DNA of 42,070 nucleotides from a virus, in IMG/VR virus record IMGVR_UViG_3300048918_000122, positions 1 through 42,070 of that record; one strand, written 5' to 3'. The translations under genes were made by a program, and so were the position numbers. The notes below the pieces were generated by a model. The model ran no database searches. It had not been told where the DNA came from and saw only the letters and a program-made list of their open reading frames with translations. Of the stretch, positions 1 to 5,652 are shown piece after piece (within the stretch, counting starts at the first letter, position 1; every line of letters begins with the position of its first letter).

Positions 1-127
1 GGGCTGGGCCAGATCGCGGCGATGGGAATCGGCCATTTCGGCGTACCGACGAGCCCAAGAGCTGCCAGGAGGGCAAAGTCTGGCCTTGTCCTCGTAGTGG
101 CGGACCAACGCCTTTGCGGTGTCGGGC
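1..127. repeat. 127-bp direct terminal repeat, left copy
   Basis: Bases 1-127 are identical to 41944-42070. The length equals a k-mer size commonly used by short-read assemblers, and a gene reads through the join without interruption. The repeat is therefore best read as the overlap left when a circular or circularly permuted genome was assembled, not as a packaged terminal repeat. Confidence 0.95.
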
Positions 128-180
128 GACTGGCGAAGCTTTTCTTCCCAGAAGGCGCGCTCCCCCTCTATCTCGCTCAT
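1..180 (-). CDS. Small phage protein, 5' part (gene crosses the circular junction)
   Basis: The ATG is at 178-180 and the frame is open to base 1. On the circle it continues at 41943 and stops at 41908-41910, giving a 71-residue protein. It begins MSEIEGERAFWEEKL and has a charged helical first half and a Pro/Thr-rich tail (QPTPTTPNARDEG). I recognise no domain. It lies 1 bp after the upstream gene (stop at 182) and overlaps the next gene by ATGA at 41908-41911, so it belongs to the early-left operon. Its intact reading frame across the junction is the best internal proof of circularity. Confidence 0.75.
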   Translation of the reverse strand, partial: MSEIEGERAFWEEKLRQSPDTAKALVRHYEDKARLCPPGSSWARRYAEMADSHRRDLAQP

Positions 181-181
181 G

Positions 182-574
182 CTACTGCCCTCTGTGGTTG
201 GATTTTGGGGGGGCATCCGCGAGCGGGGCTTTCCGGTTCTCCAGAACCGACCGGGCGCGGCGCAGGTCGCCATAGGTGATGCTCATCGCAACCGGCGCTT
301 CCCAGATGTGCGCGCCGTCGCCAGCCTTATCGTCGTCGCAGCCGTCGAGCGCGTCGGAGAACGCCTCCAGCGCGTCGTATGCCTCGTCAAGCTTGGGCTG
401 AAGCTGACGGGCGCTATAGAGCGGACCCGCTAGTGCCAACCTGATTTTCAAGTCATCGATTATCGAAACGAGCGCCTGAACTAACGAGCCGTCGTTCAGG
501 ACGTTGTAAGGTCGATAAGAACGCGCTTTCTCAAGAACAGCCGCTGACAGGATGTCATCCATCACCTCACTCAT
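182..574 (-). CDS. Unknown early phage protein, 130 aa
   Basis: The ATG at 574 overlaps the stop of the replication initiator by ATGA, placing the gene in the early-left operon. The protein looks mostly helical, with one acidic stretch (DALDGCDDD around residues 75-81) and no motif I can assign. The last ~25 residues (RARSVLENR...LADAPPKSN) resemble segments of the plus-strand genes at 13271 and 14428. At DNA level this tail carries one copy of the dispersed CTCGCGGATGCC element (212-223, minus sense). The tail may therefore come from insertion of that element, not from the ancestral gene. Function unknown. Confidence 0.75.
   Translation of the reverse strand: MSEVMDDILSAAVLEKARSYRPYNVLNDGSLVQALVSIIDDLKIRLALAGPLYSARQLQPKLDEAYDALEAFSDALDGCDDDKAGDGAHIWEAPVAMSITYGDLRRARSVLENRKAPLADAPPKSNHRGQ
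212..223 (-). repeat. Dispersed 12-bp element CTCGCGGATGCC, copy 1
   Basis: Exact minus-sense copy, followed in its own orientation by a C-run and AAAATCC. It lies in the 3' end of the 182-574 gene. Confidence 0.8.
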
Positions 575-1422
575 GCCGCGCGCTCTCCCTTGTTCCAGTT
601 GTCAGAGGGCTCGGCTGCAAAATACCAGCCGTCCGCTTTCGTCTCGGGGTGCTGCGTGGTCATGCCGGGCTTGTGGCCGGTCACGCGGCATCGCTCAGCC
701 CATTCGGGGCTATCTCTGGCGATGAAGACTTTCGGCGGGCCGCTGGGCTTTGCAATCGGCACTCGCTTGGCCATGGCTTCCGAAATGACCGGGACGTAGT
801 AGCGCCACGACTGGATGCCGTTCTTGACGGCGGGCCTCGACCGCACAATCGGGAGAACGTCGCGCTCAAGATCGGCTTGGCGATGAAGAAGCTCGACGAT
901 CGGAGCGAATGACCCCAGCCGATCGGAGCCTGCGGCCTCGCAGCAGCGCCTTTCTGCCTCATCCAAATCCAAAACAGGCGCGCTCGCGCTAGATGCTGCG
1001 CTAGCAGCATCTTCTGTTTCTTCCTCTGTATCTGTCTCTGCCTCTGGGGGCGTTGCAGAACGTCCCTGCAACGTTGCATTGCCGTTGCGTTTCGCTTCAC
1101 GGTGTTTCCGAGAACGCTCTGTGCTCTTATCGCTCTCGTATTGACGGGCCTTCCAAGCGGTTACGGCGTCAGCCCCGATCATCCCGATCTCTGACATACC
1201 GTCGAAGACAGCCTGGATAGTCGCCAGCGGCTCGCACAGGGCAGCGGCCACACGGCGCGGGGTTGTCTCGAAGCGCCCGCCGTCGTCCGTCTCTGCGGCA
1301 CTCTCAAGGATGGCGTGCCAAACGGCGATGGCGACAGAGCGCGAGCATCCGGCGATGACCGAGACTTCGGCCAGCTTGTCGTCCTTCACGGTGCCGGCGT
1401 AGGCACGATACCAGCGGCTCAT
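571..1422 (-). CDS. Phage replication initiation protein (O-like), 283 aa
   Basis: The N-terminal ~110 residues (MSRWYRAYAG...DDKL, then a helix-rich DNA-binding region ending ARQYESDKSTERSRKHREAKR) match the layout of alphaproteobacterial phage and prophage initiators. That layout is a winged-helix domain, a basic linker and an acidic low-complexity hinge (about residues 125-150, rich in E, T, S and A). The C-terminal ~130 residues probably contact host helicase or its loader. The start at 1422 overlaps the upstream stop by ATGA. The hinge-coding DNA holds clustered CGTTGCA heptamers, a purine/pyrimidine-skewed tract and a palindrome (991-1089), a layout like the lambda origin within gene O. 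The role as initiator is inferred from this layout and context. Confidence 0.75.
   Translation of the reverse strand: MSRWYRAYAGTVKDDKLAEVSVIAGCSRSVAIAVWHAILESAAETDDGGRFETTPRRVAAALCEPLATIQAVFDGMSEIGMIGADAVTAWKARQYESDKSTERSRKHREAKRNGNATLQGRSATPPEAETDTEEETEDAASAASSASAPVLDLDEAERRCCEAAGSDRLGSFAPIVELLHRQADLERDVLPIVRSRPAVKNGIQSWRYYVPVISEAMAKRVPIAKPSGPPKVFIARDSPEWAERCRVTGHKPGMTTQHPETKADGWYFAAEPSDNWNKGERAA
991..1089. other. Candidate phage replication origin inside the initiator gene
   Basis: Four heptamers of CGTTGC(A/G) type lie at 1051-1057, 1067-1073 (inverted), 1072-1078 and 1083-1089. Next to them is a ~38-base strongly pyrimidine-rich plus strand (1011-1048; purine-rich on the coding strand) and a 22-bp palindrome with 9-bp arms (AGATGCTGC, 991-999, and its complement, 1004-1012). 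Iterons plus a strand-skewed tract within the initiator gene is the arrangement of lambdoid origins. Function is inferred. Confidence 0.5.
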
Positions 1423-1745
1423 TGGGACCACTCCTCAATGAATTCTGCCACTGCACCCGGCGAAAGATTGAACCATTCAAATCCCACGCGATGGTCTGAA
1501 AATCGCTTGTGGATCTCGGATTCGAGCGCGGCGATAGACGCCTTGTCACCGGTCCATGTAGCGATCAGGAATAGCCGACGCGAGTTCCCGGCTTGTAGCG
1601 AAGACATGCGCCACACCGGGTGATCAGCCCTGCCAATCTTGACTAGATTGGTGCTGCCCTCTTCGCCAATCACATACAGGTAGCGAACATTCGACGACCG
1701 GGATGCGGGGACCAGACCAGGGTGGATTGAGCGGATGCGTGCCAT
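1419..1745 (-). CDS. GIY-YIG-superfamily (T5orf172/MUG113-like) protein with an initiator-like N-terminus, 108 aa
   Basis: Residues ~22-98 carry the hallmarks of the T5orf172/MUG113 branch of the GIY-YIG fold: a YLYVIG strand, LVKIGRA, a conserved Leu/Gln segment (SSLQAGN) and the LESEIHKRF...EWF closing motif. Such proteins are predicted nucleases or DNA-binding proteins of unproven role. The first ~12 residues (MARIRSIHPGLV) instead match the usual start of alphaproteobacterial phage replication proteins, so the gene looks like a recombination chimera. It shares one base of stop/start overlap with the upstream gene and overlaps the initiator start by ATGA. A second protein of this family is at 10950-11516. 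Confidence 0.7.
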   Translation of the reverse strand: MARIRSIHPGLVPASRSSNVRYLYVIGEEGSTNLVKIGRADHPVWRMSSLQAGNSRRLFLIATWTGDKASIAALESEIHKRFSDHRVGFEWFNLSPGAVAEFIEEWSQ

Positions 1746-1933
1746 CAGCGCACCACCTCAATGCGCTCGACCGGGACAACCGTTGTCAGATCGCCAACCT
1801 TGACCATCACACGGTCAGGCGCGCTCGTGGCCGCCGGGAAATGAGCCAGCACGACGCATTCGCCCTTGATGCGGACGCTCTTGCCGACGAAGGGGTCAGC
1901 GGCGGGCGGCTTGTGGCGGGCGGCCTTAGCCAT
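1745..1933 (-). CDS. Small basic protein, 62 aa, unknown
   Basis: The start at 1933 overlaps the preceding stop by one base (TGATG). The N-terminus is Lys/Ala/Pro-rich. The rest alternates beta-type segments (GKSVRIKGECVVLAHF, DRVMVKVGDLTTVVPVERIEVV), suggesting a small SH3- or OB-like barrel. This is judged by residue pattern only. No family assigned. Confidence 0.7.
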   Translation of the reverse strand: MAKAARHKPPAADPFVGKSVRIKGECVVLAHFPAATSAPDRVMVKVGDLTTVVPVERIEVVR

Positions 1934-2184
1934 CACGCCACCTTCGCGATCTGTGCGCGCCAAGCCTTATCTGCCTCACGCTCAGCAGCGCGCCTTGCCC
2001 GCCGTGCGGCCAGATATGCGCGACGGGCGTCCTCTGCGAACTGGATTGCCTCGTCCAGGTGTTCCTTGATGAGATCGGCATTCCAGCCAGTCGTCAGCAA
2101 AGTGGTGTGGATCGAGTCACGCTCACGAAGAGCCTTTAGAGGGAACTTGGAGCAACGCAGGCACAGCATATCAACGTCGTTCAT
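1933..2184 (-). CDS. Small protein with CxxC and a charged helical tail, 83 aa, unknown
   Basis: ATG at 2184 overlaps the rusA stop by ATGA, which rules out the longer in-frame start at 2232. An N-terminal CLRC pair could be half of a zinc site. Residues ~40-83 form a long Ala/Arg/Glu-rich helix (EDARRAYLAARRARRAAERE) likely to be a coiled coil or nucleic-acid-binding helix. It sits between rusA and two small genes in the early operon. Function unknown. Confidence 0.7.
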   Translation of the reverse strand: MNDVDMLCLRCSKFPLKALRERDSIHTTLLTTGWNADLIKEHLDEAIQFAEDARRAYLAARRARRAAEREADKAWRAQIAKVA

Positions 2185-2564
2185 GACGCGGCCCTTTCCA
2201 TTGCGGCGGTTTCGTAGACGTGGACGCGGCACATGCCGGCTCGGACATCGGCAGAGCGCGCGATGCTGGCGCCATGGGCGTGCTTGTCGTTCTCGATGAT
2301 CCCGGCAGAGGCCAGAAAATCGAGAAGCGGCTTAATTCGGTTGTCGATATCGCCACGCATCTTGAGCGCGACGGTGATCTGGGCGTCGAAGGCGCCATCG
2401 AAGAACGGGAAGCCCCCGGCCGGCTTCTGAGTCCACAGGCTCGTCAGCGCGGCCTTCCGCCAATCCCGGTATTCCGGGTTCAGATAGGTGCGGCCGGTCT
2501 TCGTCGTCCGCCAAATGCGGTTTGCGGAGACAGGGAGCGGGAGATCGAGCTGCACGACCTTCAT
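2181..2564 (-). CDS. rusA: RusA-family Holliday junction resolvase, 127 aa
   Basis: The protein begins MKVVQLDLPLPVSANRIWR, the typical RusA opening (LP.P.S.N), and contains the acidic active-site region DIDNRIKPLLDFLASAGIIENDKH with the conserved Asp and Lys residues. RusA cuts four-way junctions made during replication and recombination, and in phages it prepares branched DNA for packaging. The length (about 120 aa) fits the family. The start at 2564 was chosen because it overlaps the upstream stop by ATGA; a longer in-frame start at 2636 would intrude on that gene. Confidence 0.9.
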   Translation of the reverse strand: MKVVQLDLPLPVSANRIWRTTKTGRTYLNPEYRDWRKAALTSLWTQKPAGGFPFFDGAFDAQITVALKMRGDIDNRIKPLLDFLASAGIIENDKHAHGASIARSADVRAGMCRVHVYETAAMERAAS

Positions 2565-2803
2565 CGGGCATGCTCCCGATCGCGGGCGTTGGCGAGGCCA
2601 TTTGCAGCCGCAGCAGGGGTGCAGGCGAGCAGCCACGCGATCGACACGTTGTCGTGCCCATTGCGTAGGAGCCGAAGAGCGCGGTCTTCATTGAACGGGC
2701 TGAGCTTCTCAACGAGCTTCGGCGGGCGCCCCTGGATCTTCAGAGGGGCGCCGGGCCGAGCCACAGCGCGATCAGAGCCGGCATAGGCGATCAATCCTCG
2801 CAT
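2561..2803 (-). CDS. Small protein, possible helix-turn-helix, 80 aa
   Basis: It starts at 2803, overlapping the end of the DnaA-like gene by 13 bases, and ends in an ATGA overlap with rusA. Residues ~30-70 (LVEKLSPFNEDRALRLLRNG...SIAWLLACTPAAAANGL) have the spacing of a homeodomain-like or resolvase-type helix-turn-helix, with a GRPPK basic motif just before it. A DNA-binding role is plausible but not established. Alternative: an accessory replication protein. Confidence 0.65.
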   Translation of the reverse strand: MRGLIAYAGSDRAVARPGAPLKIQGRPPKLVEKLSPFNEDRALRLLRNGHDNVSIAWLLACTPAAAANGLANARDREHAR

Positions 2804-3348
2804 GGGCCGATCTCCTTTTCCGTAATGGCTGCAAGTTCGTCCGTGAGGGTGCAGAAATCGGCGTCCCGCTCACGCAGGGCGTTGATCTTGCGGACGGCAT
2901 TCAGGACAGTGGTGTGGTCGCGACGACCGAGCTTCTTGCCGATCGTGGGCAGAGACATCGTCGTGAAGTTCCGCATCAGCCAGCAGGCGATCATGCGGGG
3001 CTTGACGATCTCGGCTGTGCGACGTTCGCTGATGAGGTCGCGCTTGGTGATGCCGAAGTGTTCGACGACGATTCGCAAGACAATGGTCGAGTCCGCTGGC
3101 TTGAGAGCCTGCTTGCTGGTCAGGTCAATCCAGTCGCGACGCTTCTGCCTTAACGCAAGGAAGTTGGGGACATCTGCGATGGGGTCGTTTGAAGCTTCCA
3201 GCGTAACCTGTTGAACTGGCGCCGAAACGTCGCGGCCCACAGCCTGAAGCGAAACGATATTCGGGTTGTGGAAAAATAGACGACGCCGCGCGGCGTAATC
3301 TGCCCGCATCTTGTCGGCGTCAGTGTACTCGATTGCTGCGAGGGTCAT
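2791..3348 (-). CDS. DnaA domain-IV-like DNA-binding protein, 185 aa
   Basis: The C-terminal ~85 residues match DnaA domain IV. They include the signature helix-turn-helix segment GKKLGRRDHTTVLNAVRKI, which in DnaA recognises the DnaA box, preceded by the long helix IVKPRMIACWLMRNFT. The AAA+ ATPase of full-length DnaA (over 450 aa) is absent and the first ~90 residues match nothing I know. Phage proteins of this type may compete with, or recruit, host DnaA. A sequence TTTTCCACA, matching the relaxed DnaA-box consensus TTWTNCACA, lies inside the gene (3267-3275, minus strand). ATG at 3348 overlaps the upstream stop by ATGA. Confidence 0.85.
   Translation of the reverse strand: MTLAAIEYTDADKMRADYAARRRLFFHNPNIVSLQAVGRDVSAPVQQVTLEASNDPIADVPNFLALRQKRRDWIDLTSKQALKPADSTIVLRIVVEHFGITKRDLISERRTAEIVKPRMIACWLMRNFTTMSLPTIGKKLGRRDHTTVLNAVRKINALRERDADFCTLTDELAAITEKEIGPCED
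3267..3275 (-). promoter_or_regulatory. DnaA-box-like site within the DnaA-like gene
   Basis: The minus strand reads TTTTCCACA, a full match to TTWTNCACA. It could be a binding site for host DnaA or for the phage domain-IV protein encoded around it. A single 9-mer can arise by chance. Confidence 0.3.
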
Positions 3349-3758
3349 GCTTGCCCCCTCAGCCGCGCCAGCCCTTCACGGACGATGGCAAGGCCCTGCT
3401 CCACCGAAGCCAGAGCAGACGGATCCGCGTGATGGCCCAGTGCCACAAGGGCTTGATGCTCATTTTCGAGAGCCTTCTTTTCGTTCTCGATATCTGCGAT
3501 GGCTGCGTTGACGATGCGTCGAGCCATGTCGAAGCAGATCGTCTTGACGCGGTTGCGGACGAGATTGGCGATCGTGCCAGGGCCGACCTTGATGCGGTTG
3601 GCCACCCGTCGAATAGCCGTCTCTGCGTCTCCGCCAGCGCGCAACTGTTCGCGCTTGACGAGGCTTCGCGAGAACGCCGCTATGGACGCTACACTGCCCA
3701 TATCACTGTACTCCGTAGGCATGGAAAGCCGGGAATCCCGGCGGACGGTGCTCTTCAT
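3345..3758 (-). CDS. Unknown early protein with predicted DNA-binding and coiled-coil segments, 137 aa
   Basis: ATG at 3758 is preceded by CAGGAG at good spacing. The start is in-frame with a longer open frame to 3914 that lacks such a site. The middle (RRVANRIKVGPGTIANLVRNRVK) looks like a helix-turn-helix, followed by a charged helix (DIENEKKALENEHQALVAL) and a Leu-rich end. It couples by ATGA to the DnaA-like gene, so the two may act together at the origin or in gene control. No family name can be given with confidence. Confidence 0.7.
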   Translation of the reverse strand: MKSTVRRDSRLSMPTEYSDMGSVASIAAFSRSLVKREQLRAGGDAETAIRRVANRIKVGPGTIANLVRNRVKTICFDMARRIVNAAIADIENEKKALENEHQALVALGHHADPSALASVEQGLAIVREGLARLRGQA

Positions 3759-3861
3759 GACGTGCTCCTGTCTGGTGGACAGGAGGACACCCATGGAGCG
3801 GCTTGGAGACATCGTGGCGCGGGTTTTGGCGAACGTGCGCGCTACGATGGAGGAACAAAGA

Positions 3862-3886
3862 GCCGGGGAGCACGAAGCCCCCCGGC
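3862..3886 (-). terminator. Hairpin in the leader of the 3345-3758 gene, possible attenuator
   Basis: 10-bp stem (GCCGGGGGGC / GCTCCCCGGC on the minus strand, one G-U pair) with a 5-base loop, followed by TCTTTGTT. It lies between the micro-genes and the next strong ribosome-binding site and could attenuate the early-left operon. Confidence 0.4.
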
Positions 3887-3941
3887 AGGCGGCGCGGGCT
3901 GGGGGAGGAGACAAAGCCCCCGCGCTGGCTATGGGTGATGC

Positions 3942-4025
3942 TCATCCGCGAAGCTCCAGCAGGCGGATGGCGAAGACGGCCACCGGGCTGGATGCGAAAA
4001 TCAGCATGAGGCGATAGGCGGTCAT
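3942..4025 (-). CDS. Micro-protein, 27 aa, hydrophobic
   Basis: The start at 4025 overlaps the stop of the preceding micro-gene by ATGA. The peptide MTAYRLMLIFASSPVAVFAI... is hydrophobic over ~18 residues and ends LLELRG, consistent with a single membrane helix with a basic edge. Its coupling to two upstream genes in the same manner as the rest of the operon argues for translation. No function known. Confidence 0.5.
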   Translation of the reverse strand: MTAYRLMLIFASSPVAVFAIRLLELRG

Positions 4026-4102
4026 CCGAGCCTCGTCAGAGCGAAGAGGATGAAGGCCAGCATGGGGATGCCAGTGGCGGGGATGAGGAAGAGAGCGCCC
4101 AT
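4022..4102 (-). CDS. Micro-protein, 26 aa, membrane helix
   Basis: ATG at 4102 lies one base beyond the gapR stop (4104-4106), so reinitiation is likely. The peptide is almost entirely hydrophobic (MGALFLIPATGIPMLAFILF...TRLG), one transmembrane helix with a positive C-terminal end. It overlaps the next micro-gene by ATGA. Tandem, coupled, membrane-type micro-genes in an early operon suggest a small host-membrane effector, but this is inference. Confidence 0.5.
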   Translation of the reverse strand: MGALFLIPATGIPMLAFILFALTRLG

Positions 4103-4103
4103 G

Positions 4104-4379
4104 TCAGGCTGCCTCGTGCGTACGCGTGGCGCGGGACGCGCCTGCGAGGCCGGCCTTGACCTCACGGAGGTACAGCTCGAACAGTTCTTCGAACTCCTCG
4201 ACCTCCGCCTCGTTCTTGCCGAGATGCTTCACCACGGCGCGGAGGATTTTGACCTCGTAGCCATGGGCGCGGGCCTCGGCATAGACCTCCTTGATGTCGT
4301 CCTCGATCGTCCGCTTCTCCTCTTGGAGACGCTGGACGCGCTGGACGATGCTCGCGAGCTGGGTGCCGTTGTCGCTCAT
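4104..4379 (-). CDS. gapR: GapR/DUF2312-family nucleoid-associated protein, 91 aa
   Basis: The sequence from residue ~5 matches the family pattern: a long N-terminal helix (LASIVQRVQRLQEEKRTIEDDIKEVYAEARAHGYEVKIL), a second helix (RAVVKHLGKNEAEVEEFEELFELY) and the closing YLREVK. Cellular GapR, found across alphaproteobacteria, clamps overtwisted DNA and assists type II topoisomerases during replication. A phage copy beside the replication genes may relieve or mark supercoils at phage forks. The start at 4379 was chosen for its ATGA overlap with the Cro-like gene. The C-terminal tail (AGLAGASRATRTHEAA) is not part of the family core. Confidence 0.9.
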   Translation of the reverse strand: MSDNGTQLASIVQRVQRLQEEKRTIEDDIKEVYAEARAHGYEVKILRAVVKHLGKNEAEVEEFEELFELYLREVKAGLAGASRATRTHEAA

Positions 4380-4612
4380 CCTGCCAGCCTCTCGGGTTGG
4401 GGCTTGGCGATGGGCGCCGGCCAAAGATCGGGGCGCCAAAGATGACGCGGGACCTCGGTTGCCTTCTCCAAGCGAATGGCCATCAACGGGGAGACCCGGC
4501 CTGCCTTCAACGCCTTGTGAATGGCGACCTGAGAGCACCCGGCCCGCTCGGCCAGTGTGGTTTGTGAACCGGCGTGCTCAATGGCCGCCTTCAGGAGAGC
4601 TAGGGTGTCCAT
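4376..4612 (-). CDS. YdaS/Cro-like helix-turn-helix regulator, 78 aa
   Basis: MDTLALLKAAIEHAGSQTTL is followed by AERAGCSQVAIHKALKAGRV, a compact helix-turn-helix typical of YdaS/Cro regulators, and the usual end VPRHLWRPDLWP. It is the first gene of the early-left operon and divergent from the repressor, the position of cro. The start at 4612 has no ribosome-binding site. The only convincing -10 box (TGTTATATT, 4629-4621) ends 8 bases upstream, so the message may be nearly leaderless. It probably represses the repressor promoter during lytic growth. Confidence 0.85.
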   Translation of the reverse strand: MDTLALLKAAIEHAGSQTTLAERAGCSQVAIHKALKAGRVSPLMAIRLEKATEVPRHLWRPDLWPAPIAKPQPERLAG

Positions 4613-4629
4613 ACCCAAGAAATATAACA
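4612..4629 (-). promoter_or_regulatory. Early-left promoter, extended -10, near-leaderless
   Basis: On the minus strand TGTTATATT (4629-4621) fits an extended -10 (TG-N-TATAAT type). Transcription would start at about 4614-4612, at the ATG of the Cro-like gene. The -10 overlaps operator 4624-4637, so repressor binding would block it. Confidence 0.45.
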
Positions 4630-4637
4630 TTCGGTAT
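4624..4637. promoter_or_regulatory. Repressor operator OL1
   Basis: ATAACATTCGGTAT. Half-sites ATAAC and ATACC (the latter from the complement of GGTAT) are separated by 4 bases, matching the two operators right of the repressor gene. Confidence 0.6.
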
Positions 4638-4646
4638 GGCAACGCA

Positions 4647-4660
4647 AGCCTAAAAGGTAT
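4647..4660. promoter_or_regulatory. Repressor operator OL2, weak (one good half-site)
   Basis: AGCCTAAAAGGTAT keeps a perfect GGTAT half-site with the 4-base spacer, but the other half is degenerate. Centre-to-centre spacing to its neighbours is 23 and 27 bp. Confidence 0.35.
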
Positions 4661-4673
4661 CGCGACAGCCGAT

Positions 4674-4687
4674 ATAGCTTCGGTTAT
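4674..4687. promoter_or_regulatory. Repressor operator OL3
   Basis: ATAGCTTCGGTTAT. Each half differs from ATACC/GGTAT by one base. It lies 11 bp before the repressor ATG and so is placed for autoregulation. Confidence 0.5.
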
Positions 4688-4697
4688 CGACGACGAC

Positions 4698-5345
4698 ATG
4701 GCTTTAGGTGAGCGAATCAGGGACGAACGCGAAAAGCGGGGCTGGTCGCAAGCCGACCTTGCCCGCCGCGTTGGCGTATCTCAGGTGACAATCAACAAGA
4801 TTGAGAACGGTCAGACCGTCAAATCAAAGTGGTTGCCTGAGATCATGGTTCTCCTGAATATACCCATCGCGGGGAGCTTACCGGAGGAGCCACCAGAAGC
4901 GCCTTTGGAAGACATTGCGATCTCGCGGCACAAGATGCCGCTAGACATCCCCGTGAAGGGGGTAGCTGTGGGAGGCGATGACGCGGACTTTTCTTTCAAT
5001 GGGACGATTTCGGAGTATGTCAGGCGTCCGCCGGGCCTAACTAGGTCCAATGGCGTCTATGCGGTTCACGTTGTCAGCGACAGCATGGCGCCGCGTTTCG
5101 ACCCGAACGATCTGCTCTATGTCAGCTCGCTCAAGATGCCCGTGCCCGGCGATTATGTGATCGTCGAGCTTCACGCCAATCCTGACGGCACGCCGGGGAA
5201 AGGGTACGTCAAGCGCCTGGTGCGGCGCAGCGGGTCGAAAATCACTCTGCGCCAGTTTAATCCGGCGGACGAGTTCGACCTGGATGCGTCTACCGTCTTG
5301 AACATCCACCGGGTCTTCACGAACAACGAGCTATTTGGTTTATAA
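4698..5345 (+). CDS. CI/LexA-like phage repressor with S24 self-cleavage domain, 215 aa
   Basis: Residues ~3-56 are an XRE helix-turn-helix (RGWSQADLARRVGVSQVTINKIENG). Residues ~85-210 are an S24 (LexA/UmuD) peptidase with catalytic Ser129 (VSDSMAPRF) and Lys172 (GYVKRLV). The probable cleavage region is VAVGG (residues 89-93), where the usual Ala-Gly is Val-Gly. The protein should hold the prophage silent and be inactivated by RecA-stimulated cleavage. The start at 4698 gives a normal repressor N-terminus; a longer open frame from 4557 would run through the operators. There is no ribosome-binding site, so the maintenance transcript may be leaderless. Confidence 0.92.
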   Translation: MALGERIRDEREKRGWSQADLARRVGVSQVTINKIENGQTVKSKWLPEIMVLLNIPIAGSLPEEPPEAPLEDIAISRHKMPLDIPVKGVAVGGDDADFSFNGTISEYVRRPPGLTRSNGVYAVHVVSDSMAPRFDPNDLLYVSSLKMPVPGDYVIVELHANPDGTPGKGYVKRLVRRSGSKITLRQFNPADEFDLDASTVLNIHRVFTNNELFGL

Positions 5346-5392
5346 GGAAAATTAGGCCGCCTCACGGGGTGGCCATTTTTTTGTCAGAAGCG

Positions 5393-5406
5393 ATACCTTT
5401 TGGTAT
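5393..5406. promoter_or_regulatory. Repressor operator OR1
   Basis: ATACCTTTTGGTAT has perfect 5-bp arms ATACC/GGTAT and is the best operator of the set. It overlaps the -35 region of the rightward promoter. Confidence 0.7.
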
Positions 5407-5434
5407 TGCATTATAAAATACCGCAGGTTATAAC
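5406..5434 (+). promoter_or_regulatory. Early-right promoter
   Basis: TTGCAT (5406-5411), a 17-bp spacer, then TATAAC (5429-5434). It drives the recombination/integration operon beginning at 5464 and is covered by two operators. Confidence 0.6.
5418..5431. promoter_or_regulatory. Repressor operator OR2
   Basis: ATACCGCAGGTTAT, one mismatch from the consensus, centred 25 bp from OR1 and overlapping the -10 of the rightward promoter. Confidence 0.6.
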
Positions 5435-5463
5435 TCTCCTCACGAACAGAGGAGACGGCGGCA

Positions 5464-5649
5464 ATGGCCACCCCCCAACAGCAAGAACTCCAAAACGCTT
5501 TTGACGAAGCAGGTTCGGCTCTTGGAAAGGGCTGGGCGGCTTATGAGGCAGGGCTCCTGTCGAGAGTTGATCTTGGCAAGCTTCTCCGTCGCGAAAAGCG
5601 GGCTGCTCTGAAGCTGCAGACCTACCGCTACGCGAACGTGGGGGCCTAA
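5464..5649 (+). CDS. First gene of the early-right operon, 61 aa, unknown
   Basis: ATG at 5464 follows a GAGGAG ribosome-binding site and lies about 25 bases after the predicted transcription start. The protein is small, helical and rich in Ala, Leu, Lys and Arg (GKGWAAYEAGLLSRVDLGKLLRREKRAALKL), and may bind nucleic acid. As the first gene after the right operators it would be expressed immediately after induction. No family recognised. Confidence 0.75.
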   Translation: MATPQQQELQNAFDEAGSALGKGWAAYEAGLLSRVDLGKLLRREKRAALKLQTYRYANVGA

Positions 5650-5652
5650 GCC

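Noticed and set aside
3703-3945. An 80-residue minus-strand frame coupled by ATGA to the second micro-gene
   Set aside because: It runs through the 3862-3886 hairpin and out of frame through the start of the well-supported 3345-3758 gene, and has a His/Pro/Arg-rich, non-globular composition.
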